From assembly GCF_041817755.1 (NCBI RefSeq), contig NZ_JBGYBX010000055.1, positions 62,001 through 126,000 on the forward strand: a stretch of DNA of 64,000 nucleotides, written 5' to 3'. Of the stretch, positions 45,927-52,495 are shown piece after piece; position 1 is the first letter of the stretch, and the number at the start of each line of letters is the position of its first letter. Source of the DNA: Glaesserella sp041817755. Lineage in GTDB: Bacteria > Pseudomonadota > Gammaproteobacteria > Enterobacterales > Pasteurellaceae. A model generated the notes under the pieces. The model was not told the DNA's origin, searched no databases, and worked only from the letters and a program-made list of their open reading frames with translations. The position numbers were made by a program, and so were the translations under genes.

Positions 45927-46085
45927 TTACCACCACCGAATAACAGTAATTAAATTAGGTAACGCCCAAACCATTCCAAAAATGAATGCCAAAATGACAA
46001 CACAATACGCAAATTTGCGTGCTTTATCAGACTTATCTATTATCTCTAACATTTTGCGTACCTCATTAAATATGTTAAAATTCAT
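45927..46085 (-). CDS. Small single-span membrane protein (cargo family, copy 3)
   Basis: 52 residues from ATG 46085 or 41 from an internal Met at 46052 preceded by GAGG. It reads MNFNIFNEVRK, then MLEIIDKSDKARKFAYCVV, a span and the end LPNLITVIRWW. The MLEII-D-K-x-x-KAR-x-FAY block is shared with the gene at 38736; the LPN-[IL]-IT segment is shared with the gene at 38503; the WW end with the gene at 49052. It follows the terminator of the tail chaperone gene. Function unknown. Confidence 0.62.
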   Translation of the reverse strand: MNFNIFNEVRKMLEIIDKSDKARKFAYCVVILAFIFGMVWALPNLITVIRWW

Positions 46086-46124
46086 CCAATTTATGTCCTC
46101 TTAGTGCATTAAGTGGATATGAAA

Positions 46125-46157
46125 GAACCCCTGTACTACGCCAATAGTCAGGGGTTC
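46125..46157 (-). terminator. Terminator after the GT tail chaperone
   Basis: GAACCCCTG and CAGGGGTTC (46125-46133 with 46149-46157), followed by TTTCAT on the minus strand; the T-run is weak. Confidence 0.6.
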
Positions 46158-46164
46158 GTTGTTT

Positions 46165-46470
46165 TTACCTACTCGCCAAATACGACGCCACACCACCGTC
46201 ATCGTCTTCCGCTTCTTCTGCCTTTTGATAAAAGGGCATAAAATCCGATAATTTCGGGCTGTCGCCTTTTGGATCTCGATTGATCATCGCCAGTAAATGC
46301 GATATTTGGGCTGTGCGGTAATCGTCACGCCAAAGCCCGAAAGGTTGTTCTTGGTAAAATAATTCATACTCCGCCAAGTGTCTTTCAGGCATTGCTTCAA
46401 TTTCAGCAAGGGTTTTGCCTAACGCCAGTGATAAATTTAACTGGAAGCGTCGGCGGTCGGTGAGTTTTTT
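46165..46470 (-). CDS. Tail assembly chaperone T domain, made by -1 frameshift from G
   Basis: The T part of a lambda-like G-GT pair. The frame has an ATG at 46392 (75 residues), but its open frame extends up to the slippery site inside gene G. After a -1 shift the ribosome would read LTDRRRFQLNLSLALGKTLAEIEAMPERHL and on to the end, giving a fusion of about 224 residues (125 from G plus 99). The T domain begins with hydrophobic/aromatic residues (YELFYQEQPFGLWRDDYRTAQI). GT binds the tape measure and recruits the tube protein. Confidence 0.75.
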   Translation of the reverse strand, partial: KKLTDRRRFQLNLSLALGKTLAEIEAMPERHLAEYELFYQEQPFGLWRDDYRTAQISHLLAMINRDPKGDSPKLSDFMPFYQKAEEAEDDDGGVASYLASR

Positions 46471-46838
46471 GGGTCACCTAAACCATTGTTGAAATCAATT
46501 AAGACTTGGTTATCTAATTTTGCAATGGCATTCAAATCATCGACATTGAATGGATCAAACAGCAATTCGCCATTCTCATCACACAGACGTACTGCAATTG
46601 ATTGCGGTAAGCGGTATTTTGCCCCGAACTCACTTAAAGCTGTCGCAAAGTTTTCATCATCTTCTGCAGGTAATTCATAGCCTTCGATTTCAGCTTGTTT
46701 TTTCAGCCATACGTTGATACCGTAAAGATGGTTGTTCATGTCCCCAACGGTTAAATCACGCACATAGTAGGTCGTGCCTTTGATCTCAATCGGGTTCAAT
46801 TTTGGGGTTTGGGATAATAAGGTTTCGCGTAGGGTCAT
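46437..46838 (-). CDS. Tail assembly chaperone G
   Basis: 133-residue lambda G-like chaperone that coats the tape measure during tail assembly. It starts MTLRETLLSQTPKLNPIEIKG and ends acidic and serine-rich just after the slippery site. It lies between the tube protein and the tape measure, the fixed place of this pair in siphoviruses. A small share of ribosomes should shift to make the longer GT form. Confidence 0.78.
   Translation of the reverse strand: MTLRETLLSQTPKLNPIEIKGTTYYVRDLTVGDMNNHLYGINVWLKKQAEIEGYELPAEDDENFATALSEFGAKYRLPQSIAVRLCDENGELLFDPFNVDDLNAIAKLDNQVLIDFNNGLGDPKNSPTADASS
46464..46470 (-). promoter_or_regulatory. Programmed -1 frameshift site AAAAAAC
   Basis: On the minus strand A-AAA-AAC in the zero frame (codons Lys-Asn after a codon ending in A), a canonical X-XXY-YYZ heptamer 24 codons before the downstream ATG of T. 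The -1 frame stays open from here through T. Confidence 0.8.
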
Positions 46839-46861
46839 AGGGTTTCCTTTTTATTAAAAAA

Positions 46862-46885
46862 ACCGCCTGTATTACTACAAGCGGT
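46862..46885 (-). terminator. Terminator after the tail tube gene, built on an uptake signal
   Basis: On the minus strand ACCGCTTGTA-GTAA-TACAGGCGGT followed by seven T. The first arm is the uptake-signal core in inverse. Confidence 0.8.
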
Positions 46886-46908
46886 CAGTTCTTACCAATT
46901 TTTTGCAA

Positions 46909-47565
46909 TTAAGCCGGTAAATGATAATCCCGTTTGGTGTGCTTAATGGTTGCACCGCTTTCAAACTTGCCTTTGACTTCGCCTGAATAGCTGTTGCCGG
47001 ATTGGATAAAGCCGGTGCCGTACATTGTGCCTTCACCTTTCTTGAAGATTAGTTTGTATGGGATCGTGGCTTTAGCAAAAAAGGTTTTACGCAGCAACTG
47101 TTGCATTGCAGTGCTTGGAGCGGTGGCAAACGTGAGCTTGGTCGAACCAAATTCGATTTCGCCCGGCTCGGTAACGGTACCTTCATCGCACATTGTCGTC
47201 ACGTCTTCTTCCGTCAATGTATCTTCGCTACGTTCAAGATTCTTGATTGCACAGAAGTTATTAGACCATTGAACACGAGTGGCTTTGGCTTGGCTGAAAT
47301 CAGTCGGCTTGTCGTGAGCGCTCCAATCCACTTCGTCCGCCAAAGTAATTAAACCTGGCGTTCCACTATCTACGGTTTTAATTGGATAGTAGCCATCGAG
47401 TGATCCTAAACTTGTGATACGAATGAGATCACCGGCTTTGAAACCGTGCGAAGCAATGGTAATGCTTGCATTAGGTGTGACTGTGCAAGCTGTAATATTT
47501 TTTTCGGTTTCTACACCTGTGCCGATGTAGAATTTTGTACCTTGAAAGGGTGTTGTTTTTGACAT
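46909..47565 (-). CDS. Major tail tube protein
   Basis: 218-residue tube subunit of the phage tail family that includes lambda V and related proteins. It begins MSKTTPFQGTKFYIGTGVETEKNI and has a central conserved stretch EDVTTMCDEGTVTEPGEIEFG. The C-terminal part contains GEGTMYGTGFIQSGNSYSGEVKGKFESGATIK. Copies of this protein stack around the tape measure. Unlike lambda V there is no clear C-terminal Ig-like domain. Confidence 0.83.
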   Translation of the reverse strand: MSKTTPFQGTKFYIGTGVETEKNITACTVTPNASITIASHGFKAGDLIRITSLGSLDGYYPIKTVDSGTPGLITLADEVDWSAHDKPTDFSQAKATRVQWSNNFCAIKNLERSEDTLTEEDVTTMCDEGTVTEPGEIEFGSTKLTFATAPSTAMQQLLRKTFFAKATIPYKLIFKKGEGTMYGTGFIQSGNSYSGEVKGKFESGATIKHTKRDYHLPA

Positions 47566-47568
47566 AGA

Positions 47569-47913
47569 TTATTCCTCATAACTAATGTGATATTGGATTA
47601 TTCTGCGGTGTAACTTGGTTTCAGGCTCGTAATCGCTGAAATCATTTTCTCTTGTAGCAAAATCAAAAGCATTTTCAACTGATTGAAATATTGTTTTGCG
47701 TAAGCGGAAAATGTCGTCAGGATTTGGACTGTAAAGGTCAATTTGCACCGTAAAATCGTCTAAATCACCATTTTCTAATGCTAAATTTGGTGAGATATTG
47801 GGAAATTGATATACAATTACTGGATATTCCCGATTTGTTTCGGGAATCAGTTCATAAAAACAACGCCCTGCCACCAACGGCGACAGGGCAGAAAAAAGTG
47901 TTTGTTGTATCAT
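47569..47913 (-). CDS. Tail terminator protein (U-like, DUF3168 type)
   Basis: 114-residue protein that caps the growing tail tube and joins it to the head. It begins MIQQTLFSALSPLVAGRCFYELIPETNREYPVIVYQ, typical of the family, and has the LDDFTVQIDLYSPNPDDI strand pattern. It overlaps the upstream gp10-type gene by 4 nt and precedes the tube protein by 3 nt. Confidence 0.78.
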   Translation of the reverse strand: MIQQTLFSALSPLVAGRCFYELIPETNREYPVIVYQFPNISPNLALENGDLDDFTVQIDLYSPNPDDIFRLRKTIFQSVENAFDFATRENDFSDYEPETKLHRRIIQYHISYEE

Positions 47914-48392
47914 TTGTTGCCCTCCTTGAGAATTTCTTCCCGAAGTGTGCTGATAATGGCTGAACTGGCTTGTTCTTTGGTTTGCTCAAATGCTGGGCGT
48001 AAGAATGGTTTAGCCGGCATTTTGCTGGTACCAAATTCAACAAATCGCCAATAGTAAGGATCGTTTGGGTTATCACGCCCACCTTTACCTGTTTTACCCT
48101 TGAATTTGCTGATTTGCTTGCCCGTTAAACCTTTTACCCAAATGACTGTTTCGGTTTTGCCACCACGTTTGACTTTGGTACGAGACTTGATCGCTTTTCG
48201 CAATGTACCTGCTTTGCGGTGCGGTACTTTTTCTTGCAATACTGGGGCGTTGGCTCGTGCTTTATCGCGAACAATCGCACCACCTTGCCGCATGGCTTTA
48301 ACGGCTATGCGGTTGCTGGCTTTTTTGCCGAGATCTTGCATTGCTTTGCCAAGCTCTTTTAACCCATCAATTTTCACTTTAACGCTCGCCAT
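47910..48392 (-). CDS. HK97 gp10-type neck / minor tail protein
   Basis: 160-residue basic protein of the HK97 gp10 (lambda Z-like) family. It has the start VKVKIDGLKELGKAMQDLGKKA, the box AVKAMRQGGAIVRDKARANAP, and the family end YYWRFVEFGTSKMPAKPFLRPAFEQ. It acts at the top of the tail before joining to the head. Overlaps both neighbours by a few bases. Confidence 0.85.
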   Translation of the reverse strand: MASVKVKIDGLKELGKAMQDLGKKASNRIAVKAMRQGGAIVRDKARANAPVLQEKVPHRKAGTLRKAIKSRTKVKRGGKTETVIWVKGLTGKQISKFKGKTGKGGRDNPNDPYYWRFVEFGTSKMPAKPFLRPAFEQTKEQASSAIISTLREEILKEGNK

Positions 48393-48708
48393 TGTGCAGT
48401 TCCTTACAGTGTAAAATCAGGGATTTATTTAGCTCTCGATAATTGATAACGGATAAGATTTGGTAAAATCGACCGTTAAACTCTACTCTCATTGTGGTGT
48501 CCACATCCGCCAAATAACGCAACCAAATTTGAGCTGTGGTTTCCGCTTGTACTTGTTGGGCCGTGAATAATTCTCTGCCCGACAAGGATTTAACATCCGC
48601 CCAAACGTTGTGCAGATCGTGCCATTCGGCAATCGTTGCACCATAATCGCTTGGGCGGTATCGTTGCTTCTGGATCTTAATGCGGTGACGTAATCTACCA
48701 ATGTTCAT
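48379..48708 (-). CDS. Head closure (head-tail joining) protein
   Basis: 109-residue head closure protein of the SPP1 gp16 / HK97 gp7 type. It has the family start MNIGRLRHRIKIQKQ, the central EWHDLHNVWADVKSLSGRELFTAQQ, and the RVEFNGRFYQILSV strand near the end. It plugs the portal-connector after packaging. It overlaps the downstream gene by 14 nt. Confidence 0.83.
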   Translation of the reverse strand: MNIGRLRHRIKIQKQRYRPSDYGATIAEWHDLHNVWADVKSLSGRELFTAQQVQAETTAQIWLRYLADVDTTMRVEFNGRFYQILSVINYRELNKSLILHCKELHNGER

Positions 48709-48716
48709 TCAGTCTC

Positions 48717-49049
48717 CTACAAGGTAAAGAAAATATAGCGAGACACAATAAGCTCTACTGTTGGTGGTAACTTCAAAATAGTACCTACAAATTGCATTTG
48801 ATTACTTTCATTCCATCCCTCTCTATGTTCATAGAGATATGCAATCAGCATTAAAATAGCAATTTTTAAATCATCTGATAGTAACAGTGCATTATCAGGT
48901 GGATTATCTGGCAATGTGTCAAACAACTTTCTATTTGTATAATTTTCTACAATCACTTGAGCTGATTTAAGATAACCAAGCAGTAAGTCATCTTCCAAAT
49001 CGTGCTCGATTCGGCATTGCTGTTTGATTTCGTCTAGGGTGATTTTCAT
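48717..49049 (-). CDS. Head-tail connector protein (HK97 gp6-like)
   Basis: 110-residue mainly helical connector subunit from ATG 49049, starting MKITLDEIKQQCRIEHDLEDDLLLGYLKSAQ, which is the gp6 family pattern (an all-helical adaptor ring under the portal). Its start is only 2 nt beyond the stop codon of a small membrane protein gene, so the two are translationally coupled. A GTG four codons upstream is possible. Confidence 0.82.
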   Translation of the reverse strand: MKITLDEIKQQCRIEHDLEDDLLLGYLKSAQVIVENYTNRKLFDTLPDNPPDNALLLSDDLKIAILMLIAYLYEHREGWNESNQMQFVGTILKLPPTVELIVSRYIFFTL

Positions 49050-49051
49050 TT

Positions 49052-49198
49052 TTACCACCACTTTACCGCATTAATGAAAATGGCTGATGCAATTAAAAAG
49101 CCGATCAACCAAATCCCCCAAAATCTAAGCGTAGTTAATTTTTCATTCATTTTCCTAAGCTCCTTGATAATTGAGAGAATAAGTTTTAAACTCTCCAT
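49052..49198 (-). CDS. Small single-span membrane protein (cargo family, copy 4)
   Basis: 48 residues from ATG 49198 or 32 from an internal ATG at 49150 with a strong AAGGAG. It reads MESLKLILSIIKELRK, then MNEKLTTLRFWGIWLIGFLI, a span and the end INAVKWW. Same architecture as the genes at 38503, 38736 and 45927, although the sequence identity is low. It sits between the capsid gene's terminator and the connector gene, whose start follows its stop by 2 nt. The leader CC-ACTTTCGTTACCAAAGAGG resembles that before the 38736 gene. Function unknown. Confidence 0.58.
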   Translation of the reverse strand: MESLKLILSIIKELRKMNEKLTTLRFWGIWLIGFLIASAIFINAVKWW

Positions 49199-49236
49199 GA
49201 ATTTTGTTCCTCTTTGGTAACGAAAGTGGAATAAAA

Positions 49237-49266
49237 AAGCCCGAGCGATTGCAGTCGTTCGGGCTT
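49237..49266 (-). terminator. Terminator after the capsid gene
   Basis: AAGCCCGAGCGA and TCGTTCGGGCTT, a 12-bp stem (one G-T) with a 6-nt loop, followed by TTTTATTCC on the minus strand. Confidence 0.82.
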
Positions 49267-49274
49267 ATTTTTTG

Positions 49275-50474
49275 TTACTTACCAACCAAGGCTTTAATTG
49301 CCGATGTATCTTCCAGTACGCAGTCAAAGCGGTGGAATGCGAGGAAGCCAACTTGATCAAATTCCGCATATCGTTCTACAAGTCGTTTTAAGGTCATATA
49401 AGATACTCGACGGACGATAAATCGGTTAAAATCACCCACATAAATAAACTTATTACCAGCACCAATATCTTTAATGCCTTGGTCAATGATATACTGGCAA
49501 CCAAGAATCGTTGCAGGTGCAACACCGCGAATATCCGGCAACCATAATGGGCGTTTTTGTGCATCTTCCATTTCTTTGAGCACTTTTAATGTGTTGTCGT
49601 TAAAGGCAAGGCGTGATTGTGCAGCATTGCGGTATGCAGGATCTATTGAGTGAATCAATGCGTTAATATCTTTCCAATCGACTTTGCCTGCTGTTGCAAT
49701 TTGAGTTGTGCCGGTAACACTTGCTTCTAACCCTTTAGGTTGTGCTGGTGAGCCTAAGCCTGTACCTTGAATAAGGTATTTCGCTTCTGCTCGACCGATA
49801 CGCTCTGCAATGCGTTGTGCAAGATAACCTTCGATATCGATAGCACTGTCATTGAGCAATTCGCCTGAAACACGAATAATTTTTGAAGAGAGTTTTTTCA
49901 CACCAAGGTTTGCAATACCAAAATTGGTATCTTCTTCGCTTGCAGCTTGGTTTTCACCAATTAACTCACCGATTTCTGCGGTACTATCTGCTGTAAGCCA
50001 TTCGATTGTGCGACCGTCAGATGTATTAAGAATTTGGCTGACACTGGCAATACCGCCATAGGCTTTCATCTGCTCAACAATACGAGCCTGAAACTCCTTG
50101 GGTACGGTATAACCACCTTTTTCATTAGTTCCTACGGCTTGCGCACGCATTTCGCCTAATACTTTACGTTGTTCTGCGGTTAACTCACTTGAGCCGTGAC
50201 GCAAGAATGCATCAAAGACAAAACGCTGTTCAAGCTCCGGATTGGTTTGACGATCTTCTTTTGGTGGCTCTGCGTCAGTCACAACTTTTTGATCTAAGGC
50301 TCGTAAATCTTCTTCACGTTGGATTTGAGTTTCCAACTTGTCGAGTTCGCCTTTCATATTTTCCCATTGGGTACGCTGATCGACCGTCCATTCGTTTTCA
50401 CCAATGGTTTCATGTAAATTACGCATTTGACCTGCAAGGGTATTACGTTTTTGTTGTAGATCTTTTAAAGACAT
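49275..50474 (-). CDS. HK97-type major capsid protein with scaffolding delta domain
   Basis: 399 residues from ATG 50474 (GAGGAAAAACTT upstream). The N-terminal ~105 residues form a charged coiled-coil delta domain (KDLQQKRNTLAGQMRNLHETI), which the protease should remove. The capsid fold follows: GTNEKGGYTVPKEFQARIVEQMKAYGG, E-loop region and RRVSYMTLKRLVERYAEFDQVGFLAFHRFD at the end. Order portal-protease-capsid is that of HK97. Confidence 0.93.
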   Translation of the reverse strand: MSLKDLQQKRNTLAGQMRNLHETIGENEWTVDQRTQWENMKGELDKLETQIQREEDLRALDQKVVTDAEPPKEDRQTNPELEQRFVFDAFLRHGSSELTAEQRKVLGEMRAQAVGTNEKGGYTVPKEFQARIVEQMKAYGGIASVSQILNTSDGRTIEWLTADSTAEIGELIGENQAASEEDTNFGIANLGVKKLSSKIIRVSGELLNDSAIDIEGYLAQRIAERIGRAEAKYLIQGTGLGSPAQPKGLEASVTGTTQIATAGKVDWKDINALIHSIDPAYRNAAQSRLAFNDNTLKVLKEMEDAQKRPLWLPDIRGVAPATILGCQYIIDQGIKDIGAGNKFIYVGDFNRFIVRRVSYMTLKRLVERYAEFDQVGFLAFHRFDCVLEDTSAIKALVGK

Positions 50475-50517
50475 AAGTTTTTCCTCATAGCTATGGTTAA
50501 AAAATAGAGATAAAAAA

Positions 50518-50536
50518 ACCGACACAAGCGGTCGGT
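50518..50536 (-). terminator. Terminator after the protease gene, containing an uptake signal
   Basis: ACCGAC-N7-GTCGGT followed by seven T on the minus strand; the loop and one arm contain ACAAGCGGTC on the plus strand. Confidence 0.75.
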
Positions 50537-51136
50537 TTAGGCTGAAATTAACTGTAAAAATCGTTCTCGTGCTGAACGTTGGTGAATGGCTTGTTTGATT
50601 GCTCCGCTGTTACGAGCTTCTTTCCACGCTTCGAACGATCGCACGGTACTACTTGCTTCTTGATAAGCGGGGTAAGTGACGGGGCTGACATCATAAAGCC
50701 GTGAGATTTTATGGATCTCACGGATAATAATGCCCTCATCGTTCTCATACCAGTCATCGCCATTGCGAGCAATTTTAAAAGCAAACGAAGATTGGTTAAT
50801 ATCACCACGTTGCAGTGGGGCAATGACCAAATCGCGGATTGTTGGGGTATCTGGGGCGATAATATCGTACTTTAAGCCGTGTTCATCCACGGACAGGCTT
50901 AATGTGCCGGCGGTTGATCGACCTAATACAAAATTCGGATCGTGGTTAAATAAACCGCGAACATCATCGTCAAGGCAATTGTCGAATGCACCCGGCATAA
51001 TGATTTCGCGGAAGCCCCACATTACTTCCGATTTGGTGTTAAATACTGAGCCATAGCCAATAATGTGAGTCGGCTCATTTTCTCGACTGTCGGCTCGGAC
51101 TTCACCAAGATAAGAGCGCTTTTCAATTTCACTCAT
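50537..51136 (-). CDS. Prohead maturation protease
   Basis: 199-residue HK97-family prohead protease (herpesvirus-protease-like fold) from ATG 51136, preceded by GGAGGT. It shows HIIGYGSVFNTKSEVMWGFREII, the catalytic His region LFNHDPNFVLGRS and the catalytic Ser region INQSSFAFKI, plus YDVSPVTYPAYQEASS. It cuts the capsid delta domain and itself. It overlaps the portal gene by 8 nt. Confidence 0.92.
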   Translation of the reverse strand: MSEIEKRSYLGEVRADSRENEPTHIIGYGSVFNTKSEVMWGFREIIMPGAFDNCLDDDVRGLFNHDPNFVLGRSTAGTLSLSVDEHGLKYDIIAPDTPTIRDLVIAPLQRGDINQSSFAFKIARNGDDWYENDEGIIIREIHKISRLYDVSPVTYPAYQEASSTVRSFEAWKEARNSGAIKQAIHQRSARERFLQLISA

Positions 51137-52346
51137 TCGGTGGTACCTCCGTTGGTTGATTGTGTTGTTGCTGGCTGGCATTCACACTTACAAGGAATTC
51201 GTCTAAGCCATCCACAGGATTCATATCTTCAAAGGCTCGGGCTTCGTTGCGTGACATCCAACCGTCCGTAATCGCATTGTGGTAAAACGCTGCTCGCTCG
51301 GTTGGGGTGCCTCTCATAATCCCTGAAAGGTTGAATTTGACGAAATAACCTGCTTTCCGTTCGGCTTGTGTGAATACTTTTCGGTTGATCTCTTGCTCCC
51401 AATTTACAATCCATGGCATTAAGCTATACCGGATAAATTGAATGGTTTGCTCTGAGATATTAGAAAATGTGGCTTTTTCTAAGTCGTTAATCATGTGTGC
51501 CGGCACGTTGAAGATACCGGCAATTTCTGAGCGATTAAGCTTCATCATTGAGAGTAATTCGGTATCAACAGGGGAAATAGTCAAGGCTTTATAGTCAAGA
51601 TCTGCAGGTAAAAGAATGGTTTTATTCTCTTTTCTACGCAACTCTAACTGTGCTTTTTCCCACATTTTTTTGAAATTATCCCAAGAACTTTGGTTAATTT
51701 GCTGTTTAACGGTAACAATACCTGCAGGACGTGCATTACCATTGAAAAAACCTGTCGCAAATTCCTTGGCATCAAGTCCTAAGCCAATAGTTTCTGCGTG
51801 CTGCTGGATGACTGATTTACCTTGTTTCAGGCTTGTGCCTAAGGCTTTGATGTGAATCATATCATCAGGATGCACCGCCAATGTGCCATCTTCATTGTAG
51901 TAACCGTAAGTATAGCGATTGCCGTTTTTTAATAACTGCACTTGCCAAGGCTCACAACTCTCAATGCTGGTTACATTACCTTTTTTATCTCGCTCAATGC
52001 GTAAATAGGCGTTACCATACAGTAAAACCGCACTCTGATTATATTCACGCATTTTGTAGGATGTTTGCCAAAAGTTCGGGCTGTCATGTAGTAGATAAAA
52101 CAGCGGATGCTCTCTGGCACTTTCGATTTTTTTACCATCTTTGCGTAGCACGTGTAACGGTAATTGTGCGAGTGAACTGGCAAGCACATTCACACAGGCA
52201 TAAACTGCTGCACTTTTCATCGCCATATCCGGACTGACTGTTTTCCCACGCTCATTGCCAAAAAGATCATCGATGGCATTTTCTGCTGAAAGTGGCACTT
52301 GTGGATTTTCAATGGAACGCCGACCAAATAGTTTGTCGAAAATCAT
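51129..52346 (-). CDS. Portal protein, HK97 family
   Basis: 405-residue portal subunit; twelve form the DNA entry ring. Family segments are AMKSAAVYACVNVLASSLAQLPLHVL, KMREYNQSAVLLYGNAYLRIER, LDAKEFATGFFNGNARPAGIV and FNVPAHMINDLEKATFSNISEQTIQFIRYSLMPWIVNWEQEIN. Its start overlaps a small hydrophobic gene, and its end overlaps the protease. Length is normal. Confidence 0.93.
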   Translation of the reverse strand: MIFDKLFGRRSIENPQVPLSAENAIDDLFGNERGKTVSPDMAMKSAAVYACVNVLASSLAQLPLHVLRKDGKKIESAREHPLFYLLHDSPNFWQTSYKMREYNQSAVLLYGNAYLRIERDKKGNVTSIESCEPWQVQLLKNGNRYTYGYYNEDGTLAVHPDDMIHIKALGTSLKQGKSVIQQHAETIGLGLDAKEFATGFFNGNARPAGIVTVKQQINQSSWDNFKKMWEKAQLELRRKENKTILLPADLDYKALTISPVDTELLSMMKLNRSEIAGIFNVPAHMINDLEKATFSNISEQTIQFIRYSLMPWIVNWEQEINRKVFTQAERKAGYFVKFNLSGIMRGTPTERAAFYHNAITDGWMSRNEARAFEDMNPVDGLDEFLVSVNASQQQHNQPTEVPPNE

Positions 52347-52495
52347 TTATCACCTCTTGCTGTTAATACGGCATAAAGCAACAATAACGAACCTGCAACC
52401 ATACATGTAATCGCTGTACCATATTGTAAATAAGTGCCATAACATAAAGTAGACATTCCGCCAAGACCGATTAAATCTGTAAATAAGGTTTTCAT
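52343..52495 (-). CDS. Small hydrophobic protein between terminase and portal
   Basis: 50 residues starting MKTLFTDLIGLGGMSTLCYG at 52495, with one or two hydrophobic spans (~8-22 and ~27-44) and end TARGDK. Its ATG overlaps the terL stop and its stop overlaps the portal ATG (ATGA on both sides), so it is translationally coupled and probably real. No family recognised; small membrane proteins at this place occur in other HK97-like phages. Confidence 0.65.
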   Translation of the reverse strand: MKTLFTDLIGLGGMSTLCYGTYLQYGTAITCMVAGSLLLLYAVLTARGDK

